A stretch of 64,000 nt of DNA from Arthrobacter yangruifuii (GTDB lineage: Bacteria; Actinomycetota; Actinomycetes; Actinomycetales; Micrococcaceae). The position numbers and the translations under genes were made by a program. Position 1 is the stretch's first letter; each line of letters begins with the position of its first letter. Shown piece after piece: positions 18,695-26,352 of the stretch. The DNA is taken from contig NZ_VTFX01000001.1 of NCBI RefSeq assembly GCF_009192775.1, positions 1-64,000 of the forward strand. Reading direction: 5' to 3'. The notes below the pieces were generated by a model. The model did not search any database. It was not told the origin of the DNA and worked only from the letters and a program-made list of their open reading frames with translations.

Positions 18695-19312
18695 CTAGGC
18701 CAGGAAAGACTCGATGGCATCCGTCAGCGCCGCATCCGGAATTCCCTGCGTATCCGATTCCACCAGCAGGAACTCTCCGGAATCCAGGGCGTCGGCGGTC
18801 TGCCGTGCCAGGTCCTGGGCCTCGTCCCCGCTGCCGGTCCCCGCCATCACCAGGACGGGGATACGGACTCCGGCAAGACCCTCGATCTCGGTCTGCAGGA
18901 CCATTAGTTCATCATCACCGTCCGCGAGGGAAAGTGTGGGTTCCAGAGCCACCACTCGGCTGACCACCGTGGATTCCTCCGCCGCGCGGAGGGCCAGGAA
19001 AGCCCCCTCATCGAAGCCGTACAGGTCAGTTGATTCTCCGGCGATTTCGAGGACGGCAAGCAGGTCATCCACGTCCGATTCCGAGGTGTATTCCTCTCCC
19101 ATGCCGCTTTCGCCGATCCCCCGGCGGTCATAGGTGTAGACAGTGTGGTTCTGCGAAAGGGCATCCGCAAGGACCACCGTTGCCGGGCTGCTCCGGTGCG
19201 CGAGCAGGGGGCCGACAATCGCCAGCGGCGGCCCGCTGCCCTGCCGGGACCACGCAATGGGTGTTCCGTCGGCGGAAATCGCTTTCCCTGATGCGGCGTC
19301 TGATGTGGCCAT
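18695..19312 (-). CDS. Alpha/beta hydrolase with Asp at the nucleophile elbow
   Basis: A 205-aa protein, short for an alpha/beta hydrolase and without a large cap domain. An oxyanion region (VGPLLAHRS) and the YDRRGIGESG strand-turn are present. The nucleophile elbow reads GFDEGA (99-104), so the usual Ser of G-x-S-x-G is Asp101; Asp nucleophiles are known in haloalkane dehalogenases and epoxide hydrolases. A catalytic His near the C-terminus is not evident, so the protein may be non-catalytic. Single gene, minus strand, upstream of the riboswitch region. Confidence 0.7.
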   Translation of the reverse strand: MATSDAASGKAISADGTPIAWSRQGSGPPLAIVGPLLAHRSSPATVVLADALSQNHTVYTYDRRGIGESGMGEEYTSESDVDDLLAVLEIAGESTDLYGFDEGAFLALRAAEESTVVSRVVALEPTLSLADGDDELMVLQTEIEGLAGVRIPVLVMAGTGSGDEAQDLARQTADALDSGEFLLVESDTQGIPDAALTDAIESFLA

Positions 19313-19560
19313 AACAACCCCTTGAACGGTGGGATGGGACAGGACCCGGCCGGACCCGGTGTACAGGGCCCTTATGGCAGGTTAGGAGTGCCCCTCCGCG
19401 GGGGTCAACGGGTACCGGCCGCACTCCTGCCGGTAACTGACATACGGGGCGGCGGACCTTGGGATCTGACCGCTGTCCAGGTCTCCACGGCAGCGTGCTG
19501 CCTCTTTGCGGGCATTCCGGGCGAAGGCGGCATCGGCCGTAATATTTCCCGGAGGGCTTG

Positions 19561-19589
19561 TTGGACGAGCTCTTGGCGGAGTTTAGTAG
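19561..19589 (+). promoter_or_regulatory. Promoter of the SAM riboswitch transcript
   Basis: TTGGAC (19561-19566) and TAGTAG (19584-19589) are separated by 17 bp. Transcription would then start just at the 5' edge of the riboswitch (about 19594-19597), which supports both calls. The -10 is a weak match. Confidence 0.4.
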
Positions 19590-19593
19590 TGCC

Positions 19594-19757
19594 TGACCAT
19601 CCCGAGCGGCTGAGAGACCTGGATCGTTGAAGCCGCAGCAACCCCGCCTGCCGGATGTCCTCCACGAAGGAACGGCGATGACGAGGCTGGTGCCGCAGGA
19701 CGCCGTTACCCCGGCTCACGGCACCTTCCGTTGGGTGCTACTGCCAGGATCGATGGA
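19594..19757 (+). promoter_or_regulatory. SAM-I (S-box) riboswitch
   Basis: The core matches the S-box: GAGCGGCTGAGAGA (19604-19617), then a kink-turn CGTTGAAGCC and GCAACC (19637-19642). P2 forms from GCGGC (19606-19610) and GCCGC (19632-19636). A GGTGC occurs at 19689-19693, with GCCT/AGGC and ACC/GGT pairing, and again as GGGTGCTACTGCCAG at 19733-19747, so the P3 arm appears enlarged. CCATC (19598-19602) can pair with GATGG (19752-19756) to close P1, which overlaps the ribosome binding site of the next gene; SAM binding would then block translation. S-boxes normally control methionine or sulfur genes. Confidence 0.78.
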
Positions 19758-19766
19758 GATGCTTCT

Positions 19767-20576
19767 ATGACCTCAGTCCTGCGTACGCCCACGTCCGGCT
19801 CCGGCACAGCCCTGCCGGTGTCCTTCGCCGGGCTCGGCCGCAGTTTCGGCACCGGCCCGGACGAACAGGTGGTCCTTCGGGACATCAGCGTCGACGTCCG
19901 TCCCGGGGAGGTCCTGGCTGTCCTGGGACCGGTCGGCTGCGGCAAGTCCACCCTGCTGCGGGCTGCCGCCGGACTGGACCTGCCTACGGCCGGAACCATC
20001 CTCATCGACGGGAAGCCGGTTTTGGGCGCCGATGACCGCTGCGCCGTGGCCGGGCGGGAACCCCGGCTGCTTCCGTCGCAGACGCTGCAGGCCAACATCG
20101 CCGTCGGGTTGCCGAAATCCTCGAGCGCCAGCCGCGGGAAGGCCAAGGTTGCCGAGCTCCTGGACCTGGTGGGACTGGCCGCCTTTGCCAAGCACCTGCC
20201 GCGGGCGGTCTCCCGTGGCCTGGCCCAGCGGACCTCGCTGGCGCGGGCCTTCGCACGGGAACCGGGTGTCCTGCTGCTGGATGAACCCTTTGGCGCCCTG
20301 GATGCGCTGACGCGGCTCAAGATGCGGGAGCTGCTTCAGTCCCTGCACCGGGCGGCGCCCGCCACCGTACTGCTGGTCACCGATGATGTGGATGAAGCCC
20401 TGCAGCTGGCGGACCGCGTCGCGGTCCTTGGCACGGAGGACGGCGTTCCCGGCGCAACCGTCACCGAGGTGCAGAATGTTCCGGGCGGCCGGCCATGGGA
20501 CCGGGACCGGGCTTCGTCGGAGCTGGCCCGAATACGCGGACATCTCGTCGCCCTGCTGGGCGTCGGGCACCGCTAA
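19767..20576 (+). CDS. SsuB-like ABC ATPase, orphan and degenerate, under a SAM riboswitch
   Basis: A 269-aa ATPase of the sulfonate/nitrate/taurine (SsuB/TauB) branch. Walker A GPVGCGKST (54-62), Walker B VLLLDEP (168-174) and D-loop FGALDA are intact. The Q-loop Gln is replaced by Arg97 (AGREPRLLPSQT against the usual FQEPRLLPW), the signature LSGGQ reads VSRGLAQR (148-155), and the H-loop His is Asp206 (VTDDVDEA). No permease or binding protein lies beside it. It may serve transport proteins encoded elsewhere with altered kinetics, or have a non-transport role. The start is fixed by GGAG at 19755-19758. Confidence 0.8.
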   Translation: MTSVLRTPTSGSGTALPVSFAGLGRSFGTGPDEQVVLRDISVDVRPGEVLAVLGPVGCGKSTLLRAAAGLDLPTAGTILIDGKPVLGADDRCAVAGREPRLLPSQTLQANIAVGLPKSSSASRGKAKVAELLDLVGLAAFAKHLPRAVSRGLAQRTSLARAFAREPGVLLLDEPFGALDALTRLKMRELLQSLHRAAPATVLLVTDDVDEALQLADRVAVLGTEDGVPGATVTEVQNVPGGRPWDRDRASSELARIRGHLVALLGVGHR

Positions 20577-20621
20577 CCCTCCGACGTCCTTCACCACCCG
20601 GTCTCTCCGGTTGGCTGGGGA

Positions 20622-20885
20622 TCAGCGCAGGCGGCGCGTCAGGGTCACCCGGTCCAGCACCACGGCTCCTCCCATGGCCTGATGGACCTGAATAAATTCC
20701 GTGGGAGAGACCTCCAGGATGGAGCTATCCGTCCGGGACGGCAGGAGATCCTCGCGCTGACCCTCCCTGATGTCAAGAAACAGCCGGGTGGCCTCGCGCA
20801 GGTCCATCGGCTCGGTGAAGGCCACCCGGTGGGCGGCGGAAGCCATCTTGTAGCCCGTCTCCACAACAATCACGTATTCGTCCAC
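20622..20885 (-). CDS. Hypothetical protein
   Basis: An 87-aa protein starting at GTG 20885, which has a strong AGGAGG five bases upstream. It reads VDEYVIVVETGYKM, then an acidic middle and a basic tail LDRVTLTRRLR, with predicted alternating strands and helices and no membrane segment. I do not recognise a family. It converges with the SsuB-like gene (45 bp between stops). Confidence 0.6.
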   Translation of the reverse strand: MDEYVIVVETGYKMASAAHRVAFTEPMDLREATRLFLDIREGQREDLLPSRTDSSILEVSPTEFIQVHQAMGGAVVLDRVTLTRRLR

Positions 20886-21008
20886 TGCGGCCTCCTGAGT
20901 GCCTGCGGAGCACGCGTTCCACCTGCAACCTAAGCCCATGCCCGGCGCCCACCGCAACGGTGAAGGACGGATTCGTCGCCCCGGCGCCGGAGAAGAAGGA
21001 GCGTCTGC

Positions 21009-21872
21009 CTACCGGTCCCGGCCGGACAGACCGCGCCCGGGAGCGCCGTCGGCGCCCCACCCCTTGCCGCGGCTGGAATCCCCGTGCGGGGCGCCGCGTC
21101 CACCGGGCATGCCCGCGCCCTTGGGATTCTGCGTGCCGTCGTCGGCGTGCGGGCCGTCGTCGTGCAGCCCAGGTCCCGGCGGCGGGCCTTGGACAATTCC
21201 TCGACCTTTACCGCCCCCGGCGCCCGGATCGGCTCCGGCTCCCGGCGGCATCCGGCTGCCCGGCTTTGCGACCGGAGCGGGGGCGACGGTGATTGCTTCC
21301 GTTTCCGGTTCAGGCTCCGGTGCCGGTTCAAGGTCCGTTGGCGGTGCCGGCTCGTGGTCAGGATCAGGCTGCGTTTGCGGCCCGGTTTCCGCTTCCGGTA
21401 CCGGTACGGGGTCCGGGCCGGCCTCTGCCACCGGCTCGGGTTCGGGGTGCGGTTCGGGGACCGGTTCCGCTTCGGCCGCTGGGGCAGCAGGATCCGCAGG
21501 CTCTTCTTCACCCTCGGCCGGGTCCGAACGGTCCATGCTGGAGGACTCCGGCAGAAAGCTGACGGTAGGATTCGGCTCGGCCTGAACCAGGAAATCGGGA
21601 GCGGCTGCCACGCCCCCGGCGCCGACCGCCATGGCCCCGATGAGGGCAGCACCAAGGACAATCCCCCGGCTGCGCTTCCTCCGGGGGCGCAGGGGCACCG
21701 GGGCTCCCGATAACAGGGCGGCGAGTTTTCCTTCCGGCTCCGGCGCGGGTGTGCGGGACTCACAGCACAGGGCCAGCAGCGCCTCAACCAGCTCAGGGGT
21801 TTCCTCGATGCCTGCTTCCGCCAGGAGGCCGCGGACGTAGAGTCGGTCCTGCGCATCAGGATGCTCGCTCAT
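21009..21872 (-). CDS. Membrane protein with Pro/Glu-rich extracellular region, probable sigma-factor partner
   Basis: A 287-aa protein in three parts: a soluble N-terminal region (1-68) with a CC pair at 36-37, a basic stop RRKRSRG, one transmembrane helix (about 70-92), then a long low-complexity exterior. Residues about 128-217 are dominated by Glu-Pro pairs (EPEPEPE type), followed by a Gly/Pro-rich tail. Its gene overlaps the sigma-factor gene by 17 nt, the usual arrangement of sigma and membrane anti-sigma pairs. I see no zinc-binding HxxxCxxC motif, so anti-sigma function is inference from context. Confidence 0.6.
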   Translation of the reverse strand: MSEHPDAQDRLYVRGLLAEAGIEETPELVEALLALCCESRTPAPEPEGKLAALLSGAPVPLRPRRKRSRGIVLGAALIGAMAVGAGGVAAAPDFLVQAEPNPTVSFLPESSSMDRSDPAEGEEEPADPAAPAAEAEPVPEPHPEPEPVAEAGPDPVPVPEAETGPQTQPDPDHEPAPPTDLEPAPEPEPETEAITVAPAPVAKPGSRMPPGAGADPGAGGGKGRGIVQGPPPGPGLHDDGPHADDGTQNPKGAGMPGGRGAPHGDSSRGKGWGADGAPGRGLSGRDR

Positions 21873-22512
21873 TGTGCGGTGCCTCCTTCCGTTCCAATTG
21901 GTTTCTGAGTTCCCCGAGTGCACGGCGCTGGAGCTGCTTCACGGCTCCGGCACTGCGTCCCATGATTTTCGCCGATTCGTCCACGGAGAGATCGGCTACC
22001 ACGCGCAGCAGCAGGACTTCCTGCTGCTGCGGTGTCAGGCCCCCCAGGAGGGCAGCAACTCCGGCACCGCCGCCAAGCACGCTTTCCTCCGCGGATTCCG
22101 TGGCACGCCGGTCCAGCTCCGGATCAAACACGGCTATTGCCGGCTCGCGCTCGCGCCGTCGGGCGTCGTCCACCATACGGGCGTGGGCAACGGAGAAGGC
22201 AAAGGTGCGGGCTCCCCGGAGTCCGCCTTTGAGCGTGTCCAGCTTGGAGAACAACGTCAGGAAGACTTCCTGCGTCAGTGCTTCGGGGTCTTCACACCCC
22301 TTGGAGCGGAGGTAGCCAAGAACGGCCGGTGCGAAGTCGTCATAAATGTTGCGCAGAGCCGCCGGTTTCCGGGCGCGCGCATCACTGAGCGTTTGCTCAG
22401 TAAGCGGTGGTGCCAAGGCGGAATCGCTTTCCTCAAGATACGGAGTGGTCCAAATGCTACCGTGTCCGGCCTTGGTGCGTTGCCGCGAAACGCTCGTACG
22501 CAACGGCCGCAC
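21856..22512 (-). CDS. RNA polymerase sigma factor, ECF-like sigma-70 family
   Basis: A protein of up to 218 aa with sigma region 2 (LRNIYDDFAPAVLGYLRSKG and EALTQEVFLTLFSKL) and region 4 (LTPQQQEVLLLRVVADLSV, ESAKIMGRSAGAVKQLQRRAL), and no region 3, as in ECF factors. The upstream frame holds an extra 45 or so residues that may not be translated; the start is uncertain and GTG 22512 is only the longest choice. The next gene overlaps it and encodes a membrane protein that may hold it inactive. Confidence 0.8.
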   Translation of the reverse strand: MRPLRTSVSRQRTKAGHGSIWTTPYLEESDSALAPPLTEQTLSDARARKPAALRNIYDDFAPAVLGYLRSKGCEDPEALTQEVFLTLFSKLDTLKGGLRGARTFAFSVAHARMVDDARRREREPAIAVFDPELDRRATESAEESVLGGGAGVAALLGGLTPQQQEVLLLRVVADLSVDESAKIMGRSAGAVKQLQRRALGELRNQLERKEAPHNERAS

Positions 22513-22625
22513 CGATGCCCGTTGGGGGGATAGGCCTCGGCGCGGCCGTTACACACACGTAATCGACGGCGGATAGGAGAAGGTTACGCGGCGGCGGAAA
22601 TACTTTCCGCAGGTTTCCCCGGGCC

Positions 22626-23432
22626 CTAATGTGCCTCCACGATCCGCGTGTTTTCCGCGAAGCGGCGGTTCCTGAGGACCGGCAAGAACTGCCGTACGTC
22701 CTCGATCCGCCGGCGGGTGACGTCCGCCGTCACCACAGCCTCGCGTTCCTCCTCCAGCGCAGCCTGGGGCACACCCATCGGGTCCAGGATGGCCGAGTGC
22801 CCCACGGTATGCCGGCTGGAGGTTCCTGCAGCCGCCACCCACACCGTGTTCTCGATGGCGCGGGCCTTCAGCAGCGTCTCCCAGTGGTCAATCTTGTGCT
22901 CACCCCGGAACCACGCCGCGGGAACGGCCAGCAGATCGGCGTCAAGGTCGGCGAGCGCCCTGGCCAGTTCCGGGAAGCGCAGGTCATAGCAGGTCATGAC
23001 CCCCACCAACAGACCGCCCACCTGCATCACCTTTACGCCGCCGTCGCCCGGCTTAATCCGGTCCGACTCGGCATAGCTGAACGCGTCATACAGGTGCAGC
23101 TTCCGGTACGTGTCCACAATCCGGCCGGTCGCATCGATCAGGACCAGGGTGTTGAAGGGCCGCTCCTCGCCGCTGGACTCATAACCGCCGGCAATCACCG
23201 CGATTTCCAGCTCCGCCGCCAGCAGGGACAGCTGGGAGACGAAGGTGGTCCAGGAGGCGTCGACGGCGGAGGCCAGGGGACCTTCCACTTTGCCGATGCT
23301 GAACATGGATTCTTCGGGAAAGATGATCAGCTCGGACCCCTCGGCCCTGGCCTTGCCGGCAAGGGAGCGCATGGTGCCCAGGTTTTCCCGGACGTCCCCG
23401 GAGGGGCTGAACTGACCGACGCTGACTAACAC
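22626..23432 (-). CDS. Carbon-nitrogen hydrolase (nitrilase superfamily)
   Basis: A 268-aa amidase of the nitrilase superfamily. The Glu-Lys-Cys triad is visible in IIFPEESMF (Glu), RKLHLYDAF (Lys) and MTCYDLRFPELAR (Cys). The LRFPEL motif after the Cys is typical of omega-amidase/NIT-like enzymes (deaminated glutathione or omega-amide substrates), but the substrate cannot be fixed. It lies 39 bp upstream of the start side of the alcohol dehydrogenase stop, in the same direction. Confidence 0.87.
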   Translation of the reverse strand: MLVSVGQFSPSGDVRENLGTMRSLAGKARAEGSELIIFPEESMFSIGKVEGPLASAVDASWTTFVSQLSLLAAELEIAVIAGGYESSGEERPFNTLVLIDATGRIVDTYRKLHLYDAFSYAESDRIKPGDGGVKVMQVGGLLVGVMTCYDLRFPELARALADLDADLLAVPAAWFRGEHKIDHWETLLKARAIENTVWVAAAGTSSRHTVGHSAILDPMGVPQAALEEEREAVVTADVTRRRIEDVRQFLPVLRNRRFAENTRIVEAH

Positions 23433-23471
23433 TTTTGCCCCACCTTCGTCCGTACCGGAATTTCTTCCAGC

Positions 23472-24590
23472 CTAGACCAGGTCCTCGAAGTGCAGCACGG
23501 GCTTCAGGACGCTGCCGCTCTTGGCGGCCGCCGCGGCGTCGTTAATGTCCCGGAAGGAATACCGGGTGATCATTTTCTCCAACGGGAACCGGCCCTGCTG
23601 CACCAGATCCACCAGGGCTGGCAGGAACAGCTGCGGGTTGGAATCTCCTTCGGTAATCCCCAGGATCTGCCGGCCGTTGAGCATGAAGTTCACGTCCAGG
23701 CTCATGGTGCTGCCTGCCGCAGGCGCACCGATCAGGCCCAGCTTGCCCAGCGGCGCCAGCACGGCCGCCGCGGTTTCCGCCACCTTGGTGCTGCCGGTGG
23801 TTTCCAGGGCATGGGTGACGCCCAGCCCGTCGGTCAGACCCATCAAGGCCTCCACAGCGTCAGTGCTGCCGGAGTTCACGACGTCGGTGGCGCCGAGTTC
23901 CTTCGCCAGCTCCAGACGGGAGTCCACCAGGTCCATCACAATGATCCGGGTGGCCGGGGACAGGGCCGCGGCCATGACTGCTGCCAGGCCCACCGGGCCG
24001 GCACCGAAGACCGCCAGCACGGATCCGGGCTCGGGTTTCAGCACGTTCAGGACAGCCCCGGCACCTGTCTGGATGCCGCAGCCCAGCGGGGCCAGCAGGG
24101 ACAGGTCCGCTGCCGGATCCACCTTGGTGACGCCGCGCTCATCGGCCAGGACCAGAGTGGAGAAGGAGGACTGGGCAAAGAAGTGGCCGTGCAGGTCACT
24201 GCCGTTTTCGGTGATCGTGGTGCTGCCGTCCGCGCGTTCCCCGCCCAGGAGGTTCCGCGGCAGGAACTCGACACAGTAGGCGGGATGGCCGCTGCGGCAG
24301 TTTCGGCAGATGCCGCAGCTGGTGAAGGTCAGCAGCACATGGTCCCCCGGCTGAACGGACGTCACCGCGTCGCCCACGGCTTCCACCACGCCGGCGCCTT
24401 CATGGCCCAGGACACCGGGAAGCGGGAAAGGAATGTGCCCGGCCTGGACGCCGAGGTCGGTGCCGCAGACTCCGCTGGCAACCATCCGGACCAAAACTTC
24501 ATCCGGGCGCGGGGCGTCCAGCGTGACTTCTGCGAGTTCAAAGGGCTCGTTCACTCCGCGCAGGACTGCCGCGGTGGCGGTGGTGGTCAT
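23472..24590 (-). CDS. Zinc-dependent alcohol dehydrogenase, NAD-type (aryl-alcohol dehydrogenase-like)
   Basis: A 372-aa medium-chain dehydrogenase. Catalytic zinc residues are in SGVCGTDLG and GHEGAGVVEAVG; the structural zinc loop is CGICRNCRSGHPAYC; the Rossmann motif is VFGAGPVGLAAVMAA. Length and loop pattern match the class III/aryl-alcohol branch (AdhC, benzyl-alcohol type). Substrate unknown. It is divergent from the DUF2804 gene, with about 100 bp between starts. Confidence 0.88.
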   Translation of the reverse strand: MTTTATAAVLRGVNEPFELAEVTLDAPRPDEVLVRMVASGVCGTDLGVQAGHIPFPLPGVLGHEGAGVVEAVGDAVTSVQPGDHVLLTFTSCGICRNCRSGHPAYCVEFLPRNLLGGERADGSTTITENGSDLHGHFFAQSSFSTLVLADERGVTKVDPAADLSLLAPLGCGIQTGAGAVLNVLKPEPGSVLAVFGAGPVGLAAVMAAALSPATRIIVMDLVDSRLELAKELGATDVVNSGSTDAVEALMGLTDGLGVTHALETTGSTKVAETAAAVLAPLGKLGLIGAPAAGSTMSLDVNFMLNGRQILGITEGDSNPQLFLPALVDLVQQGRFPLEKMITRYSFRDINDAAAAAKSGSVLKPVLHFEDLV

Positions 24591-24692
24591 GACTGTCCTT
24601 TCCGGCCGGGGCAGGACAACGGGTGCGGCAGGGGATACTGCACCGGCGCTCCGGCACGGTCTTCACCCTACGCTCCCCTACACTTGGGCGGC

Positions 24693-25688
24693 ATGGATGA
24701 AATCACCTCCCCCGTGGACCTCGGCTCTACCGCCGGACTGCTGAACCCCGCAGCCGTCGGCTATGCACGCAGTGCGCTGCACCGGCCGGTGGTTCCTTGG
24801 GGCCTGCGGGGCGGCTGGCGGACCAAGCGCTGGGAATACTGGGGCATCATGACCCCGGATCTGGTGCTGGGGATGACCATTGCGCACCTGGATTACGCGT
24901 CCACCCTGCAGCTCTATGTCCTGGAGCGCGGCACCGGGAAGGAAACCGCCGCCGAACCGCTGAAGCTGCTGCCCACCTACGCGGATGTCTCCGTGCCTGA
25001 CGAGCTTCCGCCGCTGACCGCGTTCGGCTCCTTCGGGGGATCCACCCTGCGCTTTCACGACGCCGACGGCGGCACCCGGCTGTCCGCCTCGTCTTCCCGG
25101 ATCTCTGCGGACCTGTTTGCCGAAGCGGACGGCGACGTCCTCGGCGTCGTCGTTCCGTGGTCAGCGAACCGTTACCAATACACCCTCAAGGATGTAGCCC
25201 GCCGCGTTTCCGGCACCGTCGCCGTGGACGGGCGGGAGTACAAAATCGGCGGCGAGGAAGCCTTTGCCGTGCTGGACCGCGGCCGCGGGCGGTGGCCGTA
25301 TTCGCGGCGCTGGAACTGGGGCGTGGGCTCCGGCACGGTGGACGGCACCCGGCTGGGACTTCAGTTCGGCGGCAAATGGACAGCTGGAACCCCGGCCACG
25401 GAGAACGCCCTGATTGTGGACGGGCACCTGCACCATTACGACGGCGAACTGGAGTTCGCTTACGATCTGGCCGATCCGGCGTCGCCCTGGCGGGTGACGG
25501 GGCCGTGGATCGATGCCACCCTCACCCCGTTCCACCGGCGCGTAGCCGCCACAAACGCCGTCGTCATCAGGGCACAGACCTGGCAGGCGTTCGGCACCTG
25601 GACGGGAACCGCGCGCACACCGAACGGGACCGAATACCCGCTGGACGGGCTGACCGGCTGGGTCGAGGAAGCCCGCAACCGCTGGTAG
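24693..25688 (+). CDS. DUF2804 family protein
   Basis: A 331-aa protein of the DUF2804 family, with the pattern WGLRGGWRTKRWEYWGIMTPDLVLGMTIAHLDYAST near the start, Trp-rich strands, and NWGVGSGTVDGTRLGLQFGGKWT. The fold appears to be beta-rich; function unknown, often found in actinobacteria. The gene looks leaderless: TACACT (24679-24684) lies 8 nt before ATG 24693. Confidence 0.82.
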   Translation: MDEITSPVDLGSTAGLLNPAAVGYARSALHRPVVPWGLRGGWRTKRWEYWGIMTPDLVLGMTIAHLDYASTLQLYVLERGTGKETAAEPLKLLPTYADVSVPDELPPLTAFGSFGGSTLRFHDADGGTRLSASSSRISADLFAEADGDVLGVVVPWSANRYQYTLKDVARRVSGTVAVDGREYKIGGEEAFAVLDRGRGRWPYSRRWNWGVGSGTVDGTRLGLQFGGKWTAGTPATENALIVDGHLHHYDGELEFAYDLADPASPWRVTGPWIDATLTPFHRRVAATNAVVIRAQTWQAFGTWTGTARTPNGTEYPLDGLTGWVEEARNRW

Positions 25689-25693
25689 GCACA

Positions 25694-25724
25694 GGTTTCC
25701 GGGCCGGCGCCGGGCCCAGAAACC
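25694..25724 (+). terminator. Hairpin after the DUF2804 gene
   Basis: GGTTTC (25694-25699) pairs with GAAACC (25719-25724), and GGGCC (25701-25705) with GGCCC (25713-25717), giving an 11-bp stem with one mismatch. It starts 5 bp after the stop codon. No U-tract. Confidence 0.45.
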
Positions 25725-25793
25725 GGCCGTTGACCGGAAACCGGCGTCCCTGCTAGCTTCGGGAATCATTTTCCCCACCGTCAGGAGCGCTCC

Positions 25794-26180
25794 ATGAGCA
25801 GTGTCATTTCGTCCATCGCCCTCGACGCAGCCGATCCGGCGCGGCTGGCGCAGTTCTGGACCGGGGCGCTGGGGTACCGGATCCTGGAGACCAACGACGC
25901 CGACGTCATCTCGCTGGTCCGGGCCGACGGCGGCGCCGGCCCGGATATTGACATCATTCCCGTCCCCGAGGACAAGACCGTCAAGAACCGGCTGCACCTG
26001 GACCTGCGGGCCTCGGAGGGCAGTACGCAGCAGGAGGAAGTGGAACGGCTGCTCGCCCTCGGCGCCGTCCTGGCCGACGTCGGCCAGGGACCGGATGTGT
26101 CCTGGGTGGTGCTGGCGGATCCGGAGGGCAACGAATTCTGCATGCTGAGCGCTACCGCGGAGGAGGCGGCCCGGGGCTAG
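25794..26180 (+). CDS. VOC family protein (glyoxalase-like)
   Basis: A 128-aa vicinal-oxygen-chelate protein: two beta-alpha-beta-beta-beta modules, the first with ALDAADPARLAQFWTGALGYRIL, the second with RLHLDLRA and the ending VVLADPEGNEFCML. His in LHLDL and Glu in GNEFCML are the expected metal ligands. Many such actinobacterial proteins are of unknown function. AGGAGCGCTCC precedes the ATG. Confidence 0.85.
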   Translation: MSSVISSIALDAADPARLAQFWTGALGYRILETNDADVISLVRADGGAGPDIDIIPVPEDKTVKNRLHLDLRASEGSTQQEEVERLLALGAVLADVGQGPDVSWVVLADPEGNEFCMLSATAEEAARG

Positions 26181-26190
26181 CCGGGGAAGG

Positions 26191-26231
26191 CGTGGCCGGG
26201 GTGGCCGGGGTGGACGGCGTGGCCGGGGAGC
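26191..26231. repeat. Short GTGGCCGGG direct repeats
   Basis: GTGGCCGGGG occurs several times in a row with small variations (GTGGACGGC, GTGGCCGGGG) just after the VOC gene. It is a simple low-complexity tract in intergenic DNA with no evident role. Confidence 0.6.
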
Positions 26232-26310
26232 AGGCGTAACCCGAGGGGAAGCCGGGCCCGCTGCCCCGCCCGCCTCCCCGGAGGGGGGCAACCGTGTGCC
26301 CGGAGACACG

Positions 26311-26342
26311 AAAGCCCCGCAGCCACGGGGCTGCGGGGCATT
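26311..26342 (-). terminator. Terminator hairpin of purA
   Basis: GCCCCGCAGCC (26314-26324) pairs with GGCTGCGGGGC (26329-26339), an 11-bp perfect stem with a four-base loop. On the minus strand it lies 11-14 bp after the purA stop and is followed by CTTTCGTG, so it should end the purA transcript; it may also stop transcripts from the VOC gene. Confidence 0.7.
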
Positions 26343-26352
26343 CGAGGGGGAC

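Noticed and set aside
23490-24692. N-terminal extension of the DUF2804 protein (open frame from 23490)
   Set aside because: This part lies antisense to the alcohol dehydrogenase and is unlike the family; ATG 24693 has its own -10 box and the expected length.
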